In this document: one piece after another, positions 1 to 10,524 of the stretch
How positions within the stretch are numbered: the first letter of the stretch is position 1
Layout of the letters: the number at the start of each line of letters is the position of its first letter
NCBI RefSeq assembly: GCF_905475395.1
Contig: NC_058339.1
Coordinates: forward strand, 37,643,172-37,707,171
DNA: 64,000 nucleotides
DNA from: Chrysoperla carnea
Taxonomy: Eukaryota; Arthropoda; Insecta; Neuroptera; Chrysopidae
Reading direction: 5' to 3'
Made by a program: the position numbers and the translations under genes
Notes under the pieces: model-generated
Told to the model about the DNA's origin: nothing
Database searches by the model: none
What the model saw: only the letters and a program-made list of their open reading frames with translations

Positions 1-13
1 TTTTCTCGTTATG

Positions 14-129
14 TCTGTCTATAAGCCAAGCGCCTCGATAGGGGATTGTATCAACTCATGATGACGTTGAGACGGAACTTGCAACGTGCGCAGTCATCAC
101 TTAAAGTGAGTTAGGTATATCTAGACAGA
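14..129. other. Nested multi-stem fold in the satellite core (domain A), repeated in every unit
   Basis: In the first unit four stems nest in order: TCTGTCTA (14-21) with TAGACAGA (122-129), AACTCA (53-58) with TGAGTT (107-112), TGATGA (59-64) with TCATCA (94-99), and CGTTG (65-69) with CAACG (82-86). That is 25 base pairs closing a 116-nt domain. All seven units keep the segments. In short units the outer A-T pair becomes a G-T wobble, so pairing is preserved. The short unit at 731 has one change (TGAGTT to TAAGTT) that breaks a pair. The equivalent domain lies in each unit at the same offset. Whether this is an RNA fold, a DNA cruciform or a by-product of palindromic ancestry cannot be told from one array. 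Confidence 0.6.
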
Positions 130-612
130 TAATGTACGGAAAAAATGATCTTGATTACATGGATTTTTCGCCTGTGTTATAGCCTGTGATATTTTGGATT
201 GGTTTCATTCTGGGGTAAGTCTACTTATAACTAGGTTGATATGGTTAGTTCAAATGGACCTTCAGAAATATTTATGCATAAAGGTTATTGTAAATTAAGC
301 AATTTTTATTTATTCCTTTTCTTTTTAAAATAATTGAATTTTTTCCAGAGATATTTATGCTTTTTCATCTCCGACATTCTCATTTGTATAATTCTGTGTT
401 TGTGACTTGTAAAATTCATATCCTATCCTAGAATTATCTTTTTTTATCATATCCTATCCTAGAACTTTCTTTAATTGTTTATGCATAAATATTATTGCAA
501 ATTAAGCAATTTTTAACTTTTATGCCCAGAGATATTTTTGGTTTTTTTCAATTTATTTTACTCTAAATATCAGTTCATTAATTTAAATTTGTAAAATCGG
601 TCTGCCCTATAT

Positions 613-696
613 CCTGAGAAGCGACGTTGACTAACTAAGGTTAGTATGATGTTTCTCAGGAAAAACTCGTTCGATTTGTTGCATGTGTTATAACAC
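613..696. other. Satellite core hairpin B plus 12-bp palindrome
   Basis: CCTGAGAA (613-620) pairs with TTCTCAGG (653-660), and inside it CTAAC (631-635) pairs with GTTAG (640-644) around a 4-base loop. Twenty-four bases downstream is the perfect palindrome GTGTTATAACAC (685-696). Short units keep the hairpin with the outer pair altered. The element belongs to the conserved core shared by long and short units and lies just upstream of the next copy of domain A. Confidence 0.6.
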
Positions 697-3600
697 TATG
701 AGAAATTGTGTAGTCAAAAATCAATTTTTTCTCGTTATGTCTGTCTGAAGCTAAGCGCCTCGATAGGGGATTGTATCAACTCATGATGACGTTGAGACGG
801 AACTTGCAACGTGCGCAGTCATCACTTAAAGTAAGTTAGGTATATCTAGACAGATAATGTACGGAAAAAATGATCTTGATTACATGGATTTTTCGCCTGT
901 GTTATAGCCTGTGATATTTTGGATTGGTTTCATTCTGGGGTAAGTCTACTTATAACTGGGTTGAAAAATTGCCTAATTTTTCTTTTTAAATTTTTTTAAT
1001 TTTCTTTTTTAAATATATTATTTTAAATTTGTAAATTCGGTCTGCCCTAAATTCTGAGAAGCGACGTTGACTAACTAAGGTTAGTATGATGTTTCTCAGG
1101 AAAAACTCGTTCGATTTGTTGCATGTGTTATAACACTATGAGAAATTGTGTAGTCAAAAATCAATTTTTTCTCGTTATGTCTGTCTATAAGCCAAGCGCC
1201 TCGATAGGGGATTGTATCAACTCATGATGACGTTGAGACGGAACTTGCAACGTGCGCAGTCATCACTTAAAGTGAGTTAGGTATATCTAGACAGATAATG
1301 TACGGAAAAAATGATCTTGATTACATGGATTTTTCGCCTGTGTTATAGCCTGTGATATTTTGGATTGGTTTCATTCTGGGGTAAGTCTACTTATAACTAG
1401 GTTGATATGGTTAGTTCAAATGGACCTTCAGAAATATTTATGCATAAAGGTTATTGTAAATTAAGCAATTTTTATTTATTCCTTTTCTTTTTAAAATAAT
1501 TGAATTTTTTCCAGAGATATTTATGCTTTTTCATCTCCGACATTCTCATTTGTATAATTCTGTGTTTGTGACTTGTAAAATTCATATCCTATCCTAGAAT
1601 TATCTTTTTTTATCATATCCTATCCTAGAACTTTCTTTAATTGTTTATGCATAAATATTATTGCAAATTAAGCAATTTTTAACTTTTATGTCCAGAGATA
1701 TTTTTGGTTTTTTTCAATTTATTTTACTCTAAATATCAGTTCATTAATTTAAATTTGTAAAATCGGTCTGCCCTATATCCTGAGAAGCGACGTTGACTAA
1801 CTAAGGTTAGTATGATGTTTCTCAGGAAAAACTCGTTCGATTTGTTGCATGTGTTATAACACTATGAGAAATTGTGTAGTCAAAAATCAATTTTTTCTCG
1901 TTATGTCTGTCTGAAGCTAAGCGCCTCGATAGGGGATTGTATCAACTCATGATGACGTTGAGACGGAACTTGCAACGTGCGCAGTCATCACTTAAAGTGA
2001 GTTAGGTATATCTAGACAGATAATGTACGGAAAAAATGATCTTGATTACATGGATTTTTCGCCTGTGTTATAGCCTGTGATATTTTGGATTGGTTTCATT
2101 CTGGGGTAAGTCTACTTATAACTGGGTTGAAAAATTGCCTAATTTTTCTTTTTAAATTTTTTTAATTTTCTTTTTTAAATATATTATTTTAAATTTGTAA
2201 ATTCGGTCTGCCCTAAATTCTGAGAAGCGACGTTGACTAACTAAGGTTAGTATGATGTTTCTCAGGAAAAACTCGTTCGATTTGTTGCATGTGTTATAAC
2301 ACTATGAGAAATTGTGTAGTCAAAAATCAATTTTTTCTCGTTATGTCTGTCTATAAGCCAAGCGCCTCGATAGGGGATTGTATCAACTCATGATGACGTT
2401 GAGACGGAACTTGCAACGTGCGCAGTCATCACTTAAAGTGAGTTAGGTATATCTAGACAGATAATGTACGGAAAAAATGATCTTGATTACATGGATTTTT
2501 CGCCTGTGTTATAGCCTGTGATATTTTGGATTGGTTTCATTCTGGGGTAAGTCTACTTATAACTAGGTTGATATGGTTAGTTCAAATGGACCTTCAGAAA
2601 TATTTATGCATAAAGGTTATTGTAAATTAAGCAATTTTTATTTATTCCTTTTCTTTTTAAAATAATTGAATTTTTTCCAGAGATATTTATGCTTTTTCAT
2701 CTCCGACATTCTCATTTGTATAATTCTGTGTTTGTGACTTGTAAAATTCATATCCTATCCTAGAATTATCTTTTTTTATCATATCCTATCCTAGAACTTT
2801 CTTTAATTGTTTATGCATAAATATTATTGCAAATTAAGCAATTTTTAACTTTTATGTCCAGAGATATTTTTGGTTTTTTTCAATTTATTTTACTCTAAAT
2901 ATCAGTTCATTAATTTAAATTTGTAAAATCGGTCTGCCCTATATCCTGAGAAGCGACGTTGACTAACTAAGGTTAGTATGATGTTTCTCAGGAAAAACTC
3001 GTTCGATTTGTTGCATGTGTTATAACACTATGAGAAATTGTGTAGTCAAAAATCAATTTTTTCTCGTTATGTCTGTCTGAAGCTAAGCGCCTCGATAGGG
3101 GATTGTATCAACTCATGATGACGTTGAGACGGAACTTGCAACGTGCGCAGTCATCACTTAAAGTGAGTTAGGTATATCTAGACAGATAATGTACGGAAAA
3201 AATGATCTTGATTACATGGATTTTTCGCCTGTGTTATAGCCTGTGATATTTTGGATTGGTTTCATTCTGGGGTAAGTCTACTTATAACTGGGTTGAAAAA
3301 TTGCCTAATTTTTCTTTTTAAATTTTTTTAATTTTCTTTTTTAAATATATTATTTTAAATTTGTAAATTCGGTCTGCCCTAAATTCTGAGAAGCGACGTT
3401 GACTAACTAAGGTTAGTATGATGTTTCTCAGGAAAAACTCGTTCGATTTGTTGCATGTGTTATAACACTATGAGAAATTGTGTAGTCAAAAATCAATTTT
3501 TTCTCGTTATGTCTGTCTATAAGCCAAGCGCCTCGATAGGGGATTGTATCAACTCATGATGACGTTGAGACGGAACTTGCAACGTGCGCAGTCATCACTT

Positions 3601-3984
3601 AAAGTGAGTTAGGTATATCTAGACAGATAATGTACGGAAAAAATGATCTTGATTACATGGATTTTTCGCCTGTGTTATAGCCTGTGATATTTTGGATTGG
3701 TTTCATTCTGGGGTAAGTCTACTTATAACTAGGTTGATATGGTTAATTCAAATGGACCTTCAGAAATATTTATGCATAAAGATTATTGTAAATTAAGCAA
3801 TTTTTATTTATCCCTTTTGTTTTTGAAATAATTGAATTTTTTTCCAGGGATATTTATGTTTTTTTTTATCTCTTTCTTATATTTTAGGAATACCTGTCCT
3901 GTAATTATATTAAGTGATGTCAAATTTAGGCTGATAGTATTTGGGGATTGTGAATTTTTTTTTTTTAGGAATTGCGATAATGTT

Positions 3985-4021
3985 ATCCAATTTGTCATGT
4001 TCCGGTCACGACAAATTGGAT
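3985..4021. repeat. Perfect 12-bp inverted repeat, 13-base loop
   Basis: ATCCAATTTGTC (3985-3996) is exactly complementary to GACAAATTGGAT (4010-4021). It sits about 150 bp beyond the point where the satellite becomes unrecognisable. The arms are not derived from the satellite core. It could be a relic of a foldback element or simply a cruciform-prone site. Confidence 0.6.
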
Positions 4022-5300
4022 GATTATTTATCTTTTTCTTCTGTTTAAATGTAACCGGATGCACTTAAATAGAAGGAAAAGATCGTGGATTAGGCCTATA
4101 GGGGATACCACGTAAAAAAAACGCGCTGATGTATCCTACCTCAATGGTAGTGTGGAAACGGATGCAAATTTCTTTTATAATGATTTTCTTTTACAGTGAG
4201 AATTTTGGGTTACAAATGACAATCTTGGCTAAAAATGCAACGATCTGCCAAAATTTCAAGTATATCCATCGAATATAAATAATATCAATAAACATTTAAA
4301 CAAACAACAGACTTAACAGCACACGTGAGTATTTGTTTTATGTTTCTTGTAAATAAGTCATCCAAAACAACATTTATCCAACTCAACAAGATTCAATGGT
4401 TTTCGTGATTCAATATTTTGTTTCATATAAATTATATTTGAAGGTATCATAAAGTTTCAATGCCGGAAAATATAAAATTTGTAATAAAATTTGTGCTTTT
4501 TATTTCTTTATAAATTAATAATTTATTAATTGATCACTAGAAAATAAAATATTGGCTTAGGATATCGATTCTAAGTGCTGTTAAATTAGTTGCAAATATT
4601 ATTTTATTATTTTAACATTTGGACAACTTTTGCTTAAGCATTTTTCTGTATCTTGCGTTTTTTTTTCTTTCGATTTAATGCAACAATGATATATTTTTCG
4701 TATTTCGTCGTATTTCCTCCGAAATCTTACAATTTTCGAAAGAATATTTTCAACCAATTTCCTAATTTAATGTGTTATGCTATCTCTTACATTTTAGGAT
4801 TAAAATTGATTAATAAAGCAACCCCAAAAACTAGATTCAATCTGAACGAACTATTTTAGCCATAATAGATTAAAATGTTCTACCCTGTATATCCAGAATT
4901 CATGTTCCCAGAACATTTTTCCCAACTAGATTAATCAGTCCCTATATGCGTAAAATAGTATAAAATGCGAAATAAAAAACCTTATTTGTATCTTCGATTG
5001 TCAAGAAAGAAACAAGCTTTAAACTTTTTATTATTTTTTTATTTAAAATTTGCACTGAATTCTTAAGATCGTGTTAAATCGATCTTTACCGATGTCATTC
5101 ACAGGTAATTACAGTAAAATTGCGTTATAAAATACTTGATATTAAATAAAATGACTTGCAGAGTTGCAGTACATGTAATAAATTAAGGGCATTATTTAAT
5201 ACTTGAAACAAAATATGTAATTATGAATATCATGAATTTATAAATAGGAGCCGAGTCGAGTTGAGCCGGCTTCAACACAGTAGGTCTTAACAAAATTATT
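4022..5300. other. AT-rich intergenic stretch
   Basis: No convincing reading frame, RNA gene or recognisable repeat was seen here. Short open frames are low-complexity products of AT-rich sequence. Confidence 0.6.
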
Positions 5301-5305
5301 TACTT

Positions 5306-5404
5306 TCACTCATAGCACGTCGATCGACCACCGTTGGCATTGTGCATGACTGTTCTACGGGGCAGAGGCATACTGGCGGTGTAATACGTATTGTTTTCAA
5401 CAGT
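5306..5404 (-). other. Coding-like island, possible terminal exon of an unrecognised minus-strand gene
   Basis: On the minus strand an open frame runs from about 5404 to a TGA at 5306-5308. It ends in the residues MPLPRRTVMHNANGGRSTCYE, preceded by ENNTYYTAS. The patch is clearly richer in G+C than its surroundings and its composition (Arg, Pro, His, Gly, Cys) is unlike the Lys/Asn/Ile/Phe-rich products of random AT-rich frames nearby. No good splice acceptor is visible immediately upstream, and no start codon belongs to it, so it would have to be a last exon or a transposon relic. I do not recognise the family. Confidence 0.3.
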
Positions 5405-6372
5405 TAAACAATTTTTTAATTTTATTACAAGATAATTACTTTAATCTGATTACTAGACTCTTTTTTTTTATTTGTTTTCTTTCAAATTCAGTTTCTTTGT
5501 CGATATGTCCTAGATATCTTTCTTATTTATTCCAAATATTTTGATACTTTGATTTTTATCTTAATTAAATTTTTCTTGTGTAATTCAATGGCACGCCTCA
5601 CATAGTTCAAGTATCTTACAAAAGTGATTCAAGACTCAAACAGACTTAATACTCTTTCTATTTTTTATCAGGGTAAGCTTTCATTTGGGAAAGTGGGATC
5701 TTAGATTAAAGCAATTCTGGGTAAAATGTAAACGCAATTAGCAACTGTCTATGCATGGTATTTCAACAATTAACTCAGTCAATTGTTTGTTTTCACTTGT
5801 TTTTAGTTATCATTAAGTTATTGCTATATTTTGCTATTTGTATGTCGTAAAATAGAAGTAATTAATGTCTTCAATCCGAACATTCGGTGATTTATTTTCA
5901 TTTTTCGAACAAAAAGTTATTTCGAACAAACCTGCTAGAATAGTTCCGACTAAAAATTTGGTTTTTATTCGAAACCGAGGCTAATTTACCTTCATTTTAT
6001 TGTGTATAGACAATTGTATTACATATATGATATATAGATTACATACTGATCAAAATTAAATCTTACAAAATTAAATAGTACATCGATGCGATACATTTTT
6101 AAACTGAGTATCTAATTTTCGTCACTAACCAGCATGATAAGGTTTAAATGAGGAATAAATCATGGAAATACATAAATGAATAAGAGAGATCTCGCGAAGC
6201 CACAGGAAAACCGGCTAAAGAAATAATTGATAATAAATTTGTCATATTTTAAAATTAGTGATTTCCTTTCTCAATACAGTTTTATTAAATGCAAGTACCT
6301 CTATGCTAACATATCGTTGTGGGTACATACGTACAACAAGTACAATATGTTTAATAATAATTTAATGATTGG
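5405..6372. other. AT-rich intergenic stretch with a solo family L end
   Basis: Mostly featureless AT-rich sequence. Positions 5741-5803 are an isolated copy of one end of the family L repeat (minus-like orientation, reading into CAATTGTTTGTTTTCACTTG) with no body attached. Confidence 0.6.
5741..5803 (-). repeat. Solo terminal fragment of family L repeat
   Basis: The segment matches the terminus of the full-length copies ending near 47695 and 48630, including ATGCATGGTATTTCAACAAT and the following CAATTGTTTGTTTTCACTTG. Only this roughly 60-bp end is present. Confidence 0.75.
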
Positions 6373-6515
6373 ATGCAGAGTTTCTGAAATATCGCAATAT
6401 TTGGATTGATTTTAGTCCGTATATCATAAACTATTCGATCAGTCAACAAATGCACCCAATTTTTGTACTTTTTGGGTCAAAATTACCTTATATACTGAGT
6501 TTTATCAAAATTGGA
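6373..6515 (+). repeat. Interspersed repeat, inverted partner of 10375-10515
   Basis: From ATGCAGAGTTTCTGAAATAT through the segment ending in GTTTTATCAAAATTGGA this matches the reverse complement of 10375-10515 along its full length with scattered differences. The family is unknown; it contains no useful reading frame. Confidence 0.8.
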
Positions 6516-6697
6516 CATTAAACAATTTTTGCAATTTTTTAAGAGGTACGAACTATATCTCGAAACCGTACCAAAAAATGTTTTAGTACGTTTTTGGTCT
6601 AGAAATATTTGCTTTATATATCTCCTACTATCTCTAGAAGTTTGTTCAAATATTTATGAAACACTCTGTACATGATCAAAACTAATTAAAGCTAATA

Positions 6698-6701
6698 ATT
6701 A

Positions 6702-6742
<41 letters not shown>
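6698..6742. repeat. (AAT)n microsatellite
   Basis: An uninterrupted run of AAT/TAA triplets of about 14 units. Confidence 0.9.
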
Positions 6743-6745
<3 letters not shown>

Positions 6746-7087
6746 CATATATGACTATTATGTGAACTAACGAATCACAAGAATAACCTATAACTATAAA
6801 GTCATATTTCATTAATTATATTTAATACAGTAAATACTATTTAATACTATTTATTATAAAAATGGCAATAAACATTGCATTTTATTACTTTTAATAAATT
6901 TATTATATTTGTAGTATATATTTGTAGTATATATACTGCATTTAATAATATATTTATTAATTAATTAAGACAATATAATAATCATTATTAATATTATATA
7001 TCTATACAATATAATATTTGTTGTTTAATGATAATGATTAATTAGTTTATCATCCTTACAATATGTAGAAGAAGATCTGGTACCTCT

Positions 7088-7645
7088 AAACAAGTGAAAA
7101 CAAATAATTATCTGAGTTAATTGTTGAAATACCATGTATGAACAGTGTTGATTACTCTGTCATATTACATATACATTCATGCCACACATATATAACTGAT
7201 ATACCCATATAATACATACTAAACAAATTTCGCATAATTTGCGCTCTCACGGGTAAACAGATGTTTACGAAAAAATGTTTCATACAAAAGTTGTTTATTT
7301 TTTGATAAGGAACATTTTTTATATTTAAACTTTTGTTCTAACTCTAAAGGTTTACAAGACCCAAATGACCTATGTTGCTCATTTACGAACTTGACCTCAC
7401 TTTTTACGTCCTAAGCACGCTATAAAAATTTCAGCTTGATATCTTTTTTCGTTTTTGAGTAATCGTGATGTCAGACGGACAGACGACAGACGACAGACAG
7501 GCGACCGGAAATAGACTAATTAGGTGATTTTATGAACACTTTTACCAAAATTTTGATCATAGAATCAATATTTTTAAGCGTTACAAACTTGGGACTAAAC
7601 TTAGTATACCTTGATATATTTCATATACATGGTATAAAAGTATAA
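7088..7645 (+). repeat. Family L interspersed repeat, full-length copy
   Basis: It begins AAACAAGTGAAAACAAATAA, passes through the characteristic ATACCATGTAT, and ends TATACATGGTATAAAA. The same order of blocks is present in reverse at 47146-47697 and 48065-48633, and in damaged form at 11664-11990 and 13603-14371. The internal ATACCATGTAT near one end and ATACATGGTAT at the other form a short inverted pair, but the ends are not simple terminal inverted repeats. The mobilising enzyme is not encoded. Confidence 0.85.
7532..7645 (+). CDS. Family L short hydrophobic reading frame (37 aa), copy 1
   Basis: The frame starts at ATG 7532 and ends at TAA 7643-7645. Its central hydrophobic block (ILIIESIFLSVTNLGLNLVY) could span a membrane once, followed by a short His-containing tail (LDIFHIHGIKV). 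The same peptide, with mostly Ile/Leu/Val exchanges, is open in three other copies in this window (8916-9122, 47146-47268 and 48030-48200, all minus). No ribosomal or promoter evidence is visible. It may be a real microprotein, the C-terminal remnant of a longer transposon protein, or only the conserved end of a non-coding repeat. Confidence 0.3.
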   Translation: MNTFTKILIIESIFLSVTNLGLNLVYLDIFHIHGIKV

Positions 7646-8900
7646 TTGACTGCTTGCACTAAGGTACGTAGGTATCAATGAAAACTCCATCTTCTGCGCC
7701 CGCTATTTCAAAAACGGCTCAACGTATAAAAAAAGGGTTCAAGCTTAATTGAATTCGAAATGGAATTTTATCCTCTACAACTTGTATGATAAATGTAAAT
7801 ACAATTGAAGGCAAAGGACACGAGATATTATCAAAAAAGAATATATAAGGGCGCTTATACGTGACCATAAGTGACATTTGAGACAGCATTTGTACTATAA
7901 AAATAAAGGATTGTGCAAGTATTCAGCTTATTCCCTTAGATTCCGAGGTAAAACTCTAAGACAATTGTACTACCTGGAACTTCCCCTTTAAGATTCTAAA
8001 ATGGAAATCACCATTTTGTTGCCACATCGTTCAGAAATATTTTAGGAGTCTACGCGACTAATACGAGTCATATAAATTTCTAGTCAATATGATTTGAAAA
8101 ATGAGATTCAATGTCACATCCACTGTTGAAGACCTAATTGTTCGTAGTGTCTAAGGATTGACCTTGATAGTTATTTTTTTACCGAAATATACTAAACTGT
8201 ACACGAAATCGAATTCAGTTATTGTATTATTTATGCGTGTAAATAAATTTTTCATTTGAATAAATAAAAGAAAACTAATATGAAAAATTATTGTGTGACG
8301 TAATTTGTACGATTCAGTACCATCATGTAACTTGTATTTATTTATATTTTATTAAATATGATTTTAACATAATTTTTTTTTCGTATGTAGGTAATTAATA
8401 AAGAAAAGTCGTAATAAAAAAATATTTGTTTGCTATTTTAGTAAAAACATTTCGTGTTGATTTTGTATACTTGATAAAATACGAGTACAATAAAATAGTA
8501 AATACATGTTTTATAAATTTTGTACCAGTTTTTTATTTTTATGACCTAGAATAAAAATTCAGAATATATTATACTAAAATCCATCCACGTCAGAAATTCC
8601 GGGAAAAAAAAGGATTTGGCGAGATGTAAATTGGATCGACAAAGGCAAACTAAGCCAACACAGATTGAGAAAAAACACAACCTCGGATTGGAAATTATAT
8701 GGTGTAATAACCCTAAGCTCTCTTAGAAAATTCGAAAATGTACGATAAAGTTATGGAATATTTAATAATATATCAGACAGTAATTATTTACAGACAGAAC
8801 ATTCCAGAAAATTCTTGGAGTATGTTCTGAGAATTTTGTTTCAAAGCAACTCAATGTTCTAAAATTTGTATAATGTTCCAGACGTATCTGAACCATTGAA
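7646..8900. other. AT-rich intergenic stretch with one weak coding-like patch
   Basis: Mostly featureless. On the plus strand around 8613-8745 an open frame ends with VITLSSLRKFENVR and a TAA, and contains Trp-rich segments (IWRDVNWIDKGKLSQHRLRK). It may be a transposon protein relic; two overlapping frames are open, so coding is not established. Confidence 0.4.
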
Positions 8901-8904
8901 AAGA

Positions 8905-9150
8905 TTTGAGACCATTCAAAGTGGTCTTAAAAATGTAAACGGAAGATTATCGAATATCTCATTTTCCTGTTGTGATAGGAATACGTTCCTGCACAGAAGG
9001 ATATGTATTATCCTTATTATATCATGTTTATGAAATATACAAAGGTATACTAAGTTTAGTCCCAAGTTTGTAATGCTTAAAAATACTGATGCTATGAACA
9101 AAATTTTGGTATAGGTGTTCATAAAATCACCTAAGTTATTGAACTCTTAC
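8905..9150 (-). repeat. Truncated family L repeat with reading frame (copy 2)
   Basis: Only the end bearing the short hydrophobic frame is kept. The frame starts at 9122 (MNTYTKILFIASVFLSITNL) and runs to 8916 past the usual stop because the copy is broken into unrelated sequence after IFHKH. Confidence 0.75.
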
Positions 9151-9407
9151 AATACTGGAATAAATCTGGATATATAAGGGAAGCTAACGACGGAAGGTAT
9201 GGTACATTATCGCTAAATTAAATGGCTCAATTTGACTATTTAAACACAAAATTTAGTAATAATCATTATAACAATAATTGTATTTATTTAAATAGACATA
9301 AACAGAATCTGCCATTGCATAAAATTAAGAGATTAGATTCATATAATTATTATTTTCAACATAAAACAATAATAACATTGTATTTATACATTTATTATAT
9401 AAATTAT

Positions 9408-9515
9408 ACTAGAGTGATAACCATCCGCTTCGCTGGGTTTAAAAGTAAAGATTGATAAAGATTGCTTTCACTTATCCGCTTTCTATAACACTCGAAATAA
9501 TGGTAAGGATTCTTT
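9408..9515 (+). repeat. Interspersed repeat with CCGCTTCGCTGGGT motif
   Basis: ACTAGAGTGATAACC is followed by a CCGCTTCGCTGGGT motif and a segment ending CTCGAAATAATGGTAA. It is closely matched at 56188-56298. The ACTAG...CCCGC..GCTGGG signature also occurs at 10051, 43172 and 44500 and resembles the ends of dispersed retroelement-derived repeats common in insects. Confidence 0.75.
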
Positions 9516-9524
9516 TACACAGGT

Positions 9525-10050
9525 AAAATATATGTATGGTTTTCTATTTTTTTAAATGTATAATAGTAGTTATTCATTGAGTATGTCAGAGAAGATAGCC
9601 GAGAAATATTTTATATTGATTATTTTTATAGAAATCTGTAATTTATGGTTATGTAAAATTAAATTAATTTTTAAATTTTTTATATAAATATATATTTATA
9701 AATTATATCTCATGTGTTATTCTGAAGTATGAAATATATTGCTGTACAGTTCCATTAAAAACCATTCGCTAGTTTTAGCGTGAAAGCTAACAAAACAAAC
9801 AAACATGCTTACTTTCGCATTTATAATATAAAATTATAATAATGAAATAAAAATAATAATAATACTTATTATTATTATTATTAGTTTCTTATATTGTTTT
9901 CAATTTATAATATTAATTTGTTATTTTATTAATCAGCAGATGATAAATATATGTTTCATAACATGTTGACTGCACTCAACCAACCATAATATATTAGTTA
10001 CAAATATTGGGAATGATTTCACAAAAATTTATTTTTTTAATTTTATATAT
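9525..10050. other. AT-rich stretch with a self-complementary AAT/ATT microsatellite
   Basis: At 9848-9892 a run of AAT triplets is followed directly by a run of ATT triplets, so the two can pair as a hairpin. Nothing else was recognised. Confidence 0.6.
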
Positions 10051-10245
10051 TACCAGCAGATACCCGCATGTTTTGCTGGGTAATTTCTCCTTTTTAAAAC
10101 AAAGGCTATCACGTTACAGGCCTCACTTATCCTCCCTTTTTCTCACAATTTTATGGATTTTAATTTTTTAACTTTTTTGAAAATGAAGTTTTGACCATGA
10201 TGCTAGCAGACATTGTAATTTTATATAGGTCCAATAATTAAATTA
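10051..10245 (+). repeat. LINE-3'-end-like repeat fragment
   Basis: It carries TACCCGCATGTTTTGCTGGG followed by a degenerate region that shares order and words with 43172-43526 (for example the GCTGACAATGT/GCAGACATTGT block before a TATAGGT). The fragment is AT-decayed and non-coding. Confidence 0.55.
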
Positions 10246-10248
10246 ACC

Positions 10249-10515
10249 TGATTTTTATACTTTTTGGATCAAAATTACCCCATCCACTGAGTATCATCAA
10301 ATTCCAAAACAAAAAATTTGTTCCCGATTTTCTAGATTGTTTCAAAGGCTTTTCAAAGGAAAAATTTTTTTATCTCCAATTTCGATAAAACTCAGTATAA
10401 AGGTTATTTTGGCCCAAAAAGTACAAAAATCGGGTACATTTGATGATTGGTCGAATAGTTTTGGAGATACGGACTAAAATCGATCCAAATATTGCGATAT
10501 CTCAGAACTCTGCAT
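10249..10515. repeat. Inverted-arm element, partner of 6373-6515
   Basis: The arm at 10249-10311 is complementary to 10375-10434 with scattered mismatches, giving a local hairpin. The right arm continues to 10515 and matches the reverse complement of 6373-6515. The family therefore occurs three times in this 4-kb interval in two orientations. Confidence 0.75.
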
Positions 10516-10524
10516 TGTAACTTA

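Larger units (their letters stand above)
1..3860. repeat. Tandem satellite array, 1166-bp higher-order repeat (726 + 440 bp units)
   Basis: The motif CTCGTTATGTCTGTCT recurs at 5, 731, 1171, 1897, 2337, 3063 and 3503, giving spacings of 726, 440, 726, 440, 726 and 440. The array is therefore three full 1166-bp composite units plus a truncated fourth long unit that decays after about 3830. Long units carry CTATAAGCC and short units CTGAAGCTA just after the motif. Both share about 380 bp of moderately GC-containing core and differ in the AT-rich spacer: about 346 bp in long units, about 60 bp in short ones. Copies are nearly identical, with only scattered single-base differences visible by eye, which implies recent homogenisation. 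The array begins at the window edge and probably continues to the left. No long reading frame is present. Confidence 0.97.

Noticed and set aside
51-112. Hammerhead ribozyme in the satellite core (TGATGA, small stem, GAAC)
   Set aside because: The core would need C before TGATGA and GAAA after stem II; here the bases are A and GAAC, and the segment pairs better with TCATCA in the nested fold. Several required residues are missing.
1-3860. CRISPR array or rDNA cluster
   Set aside because: Units are hundreds of bases long without short spaced repeats, and the sequence does not resemble 5S, 5.8S, 18S or 28S rRNA or known U snRNAs.
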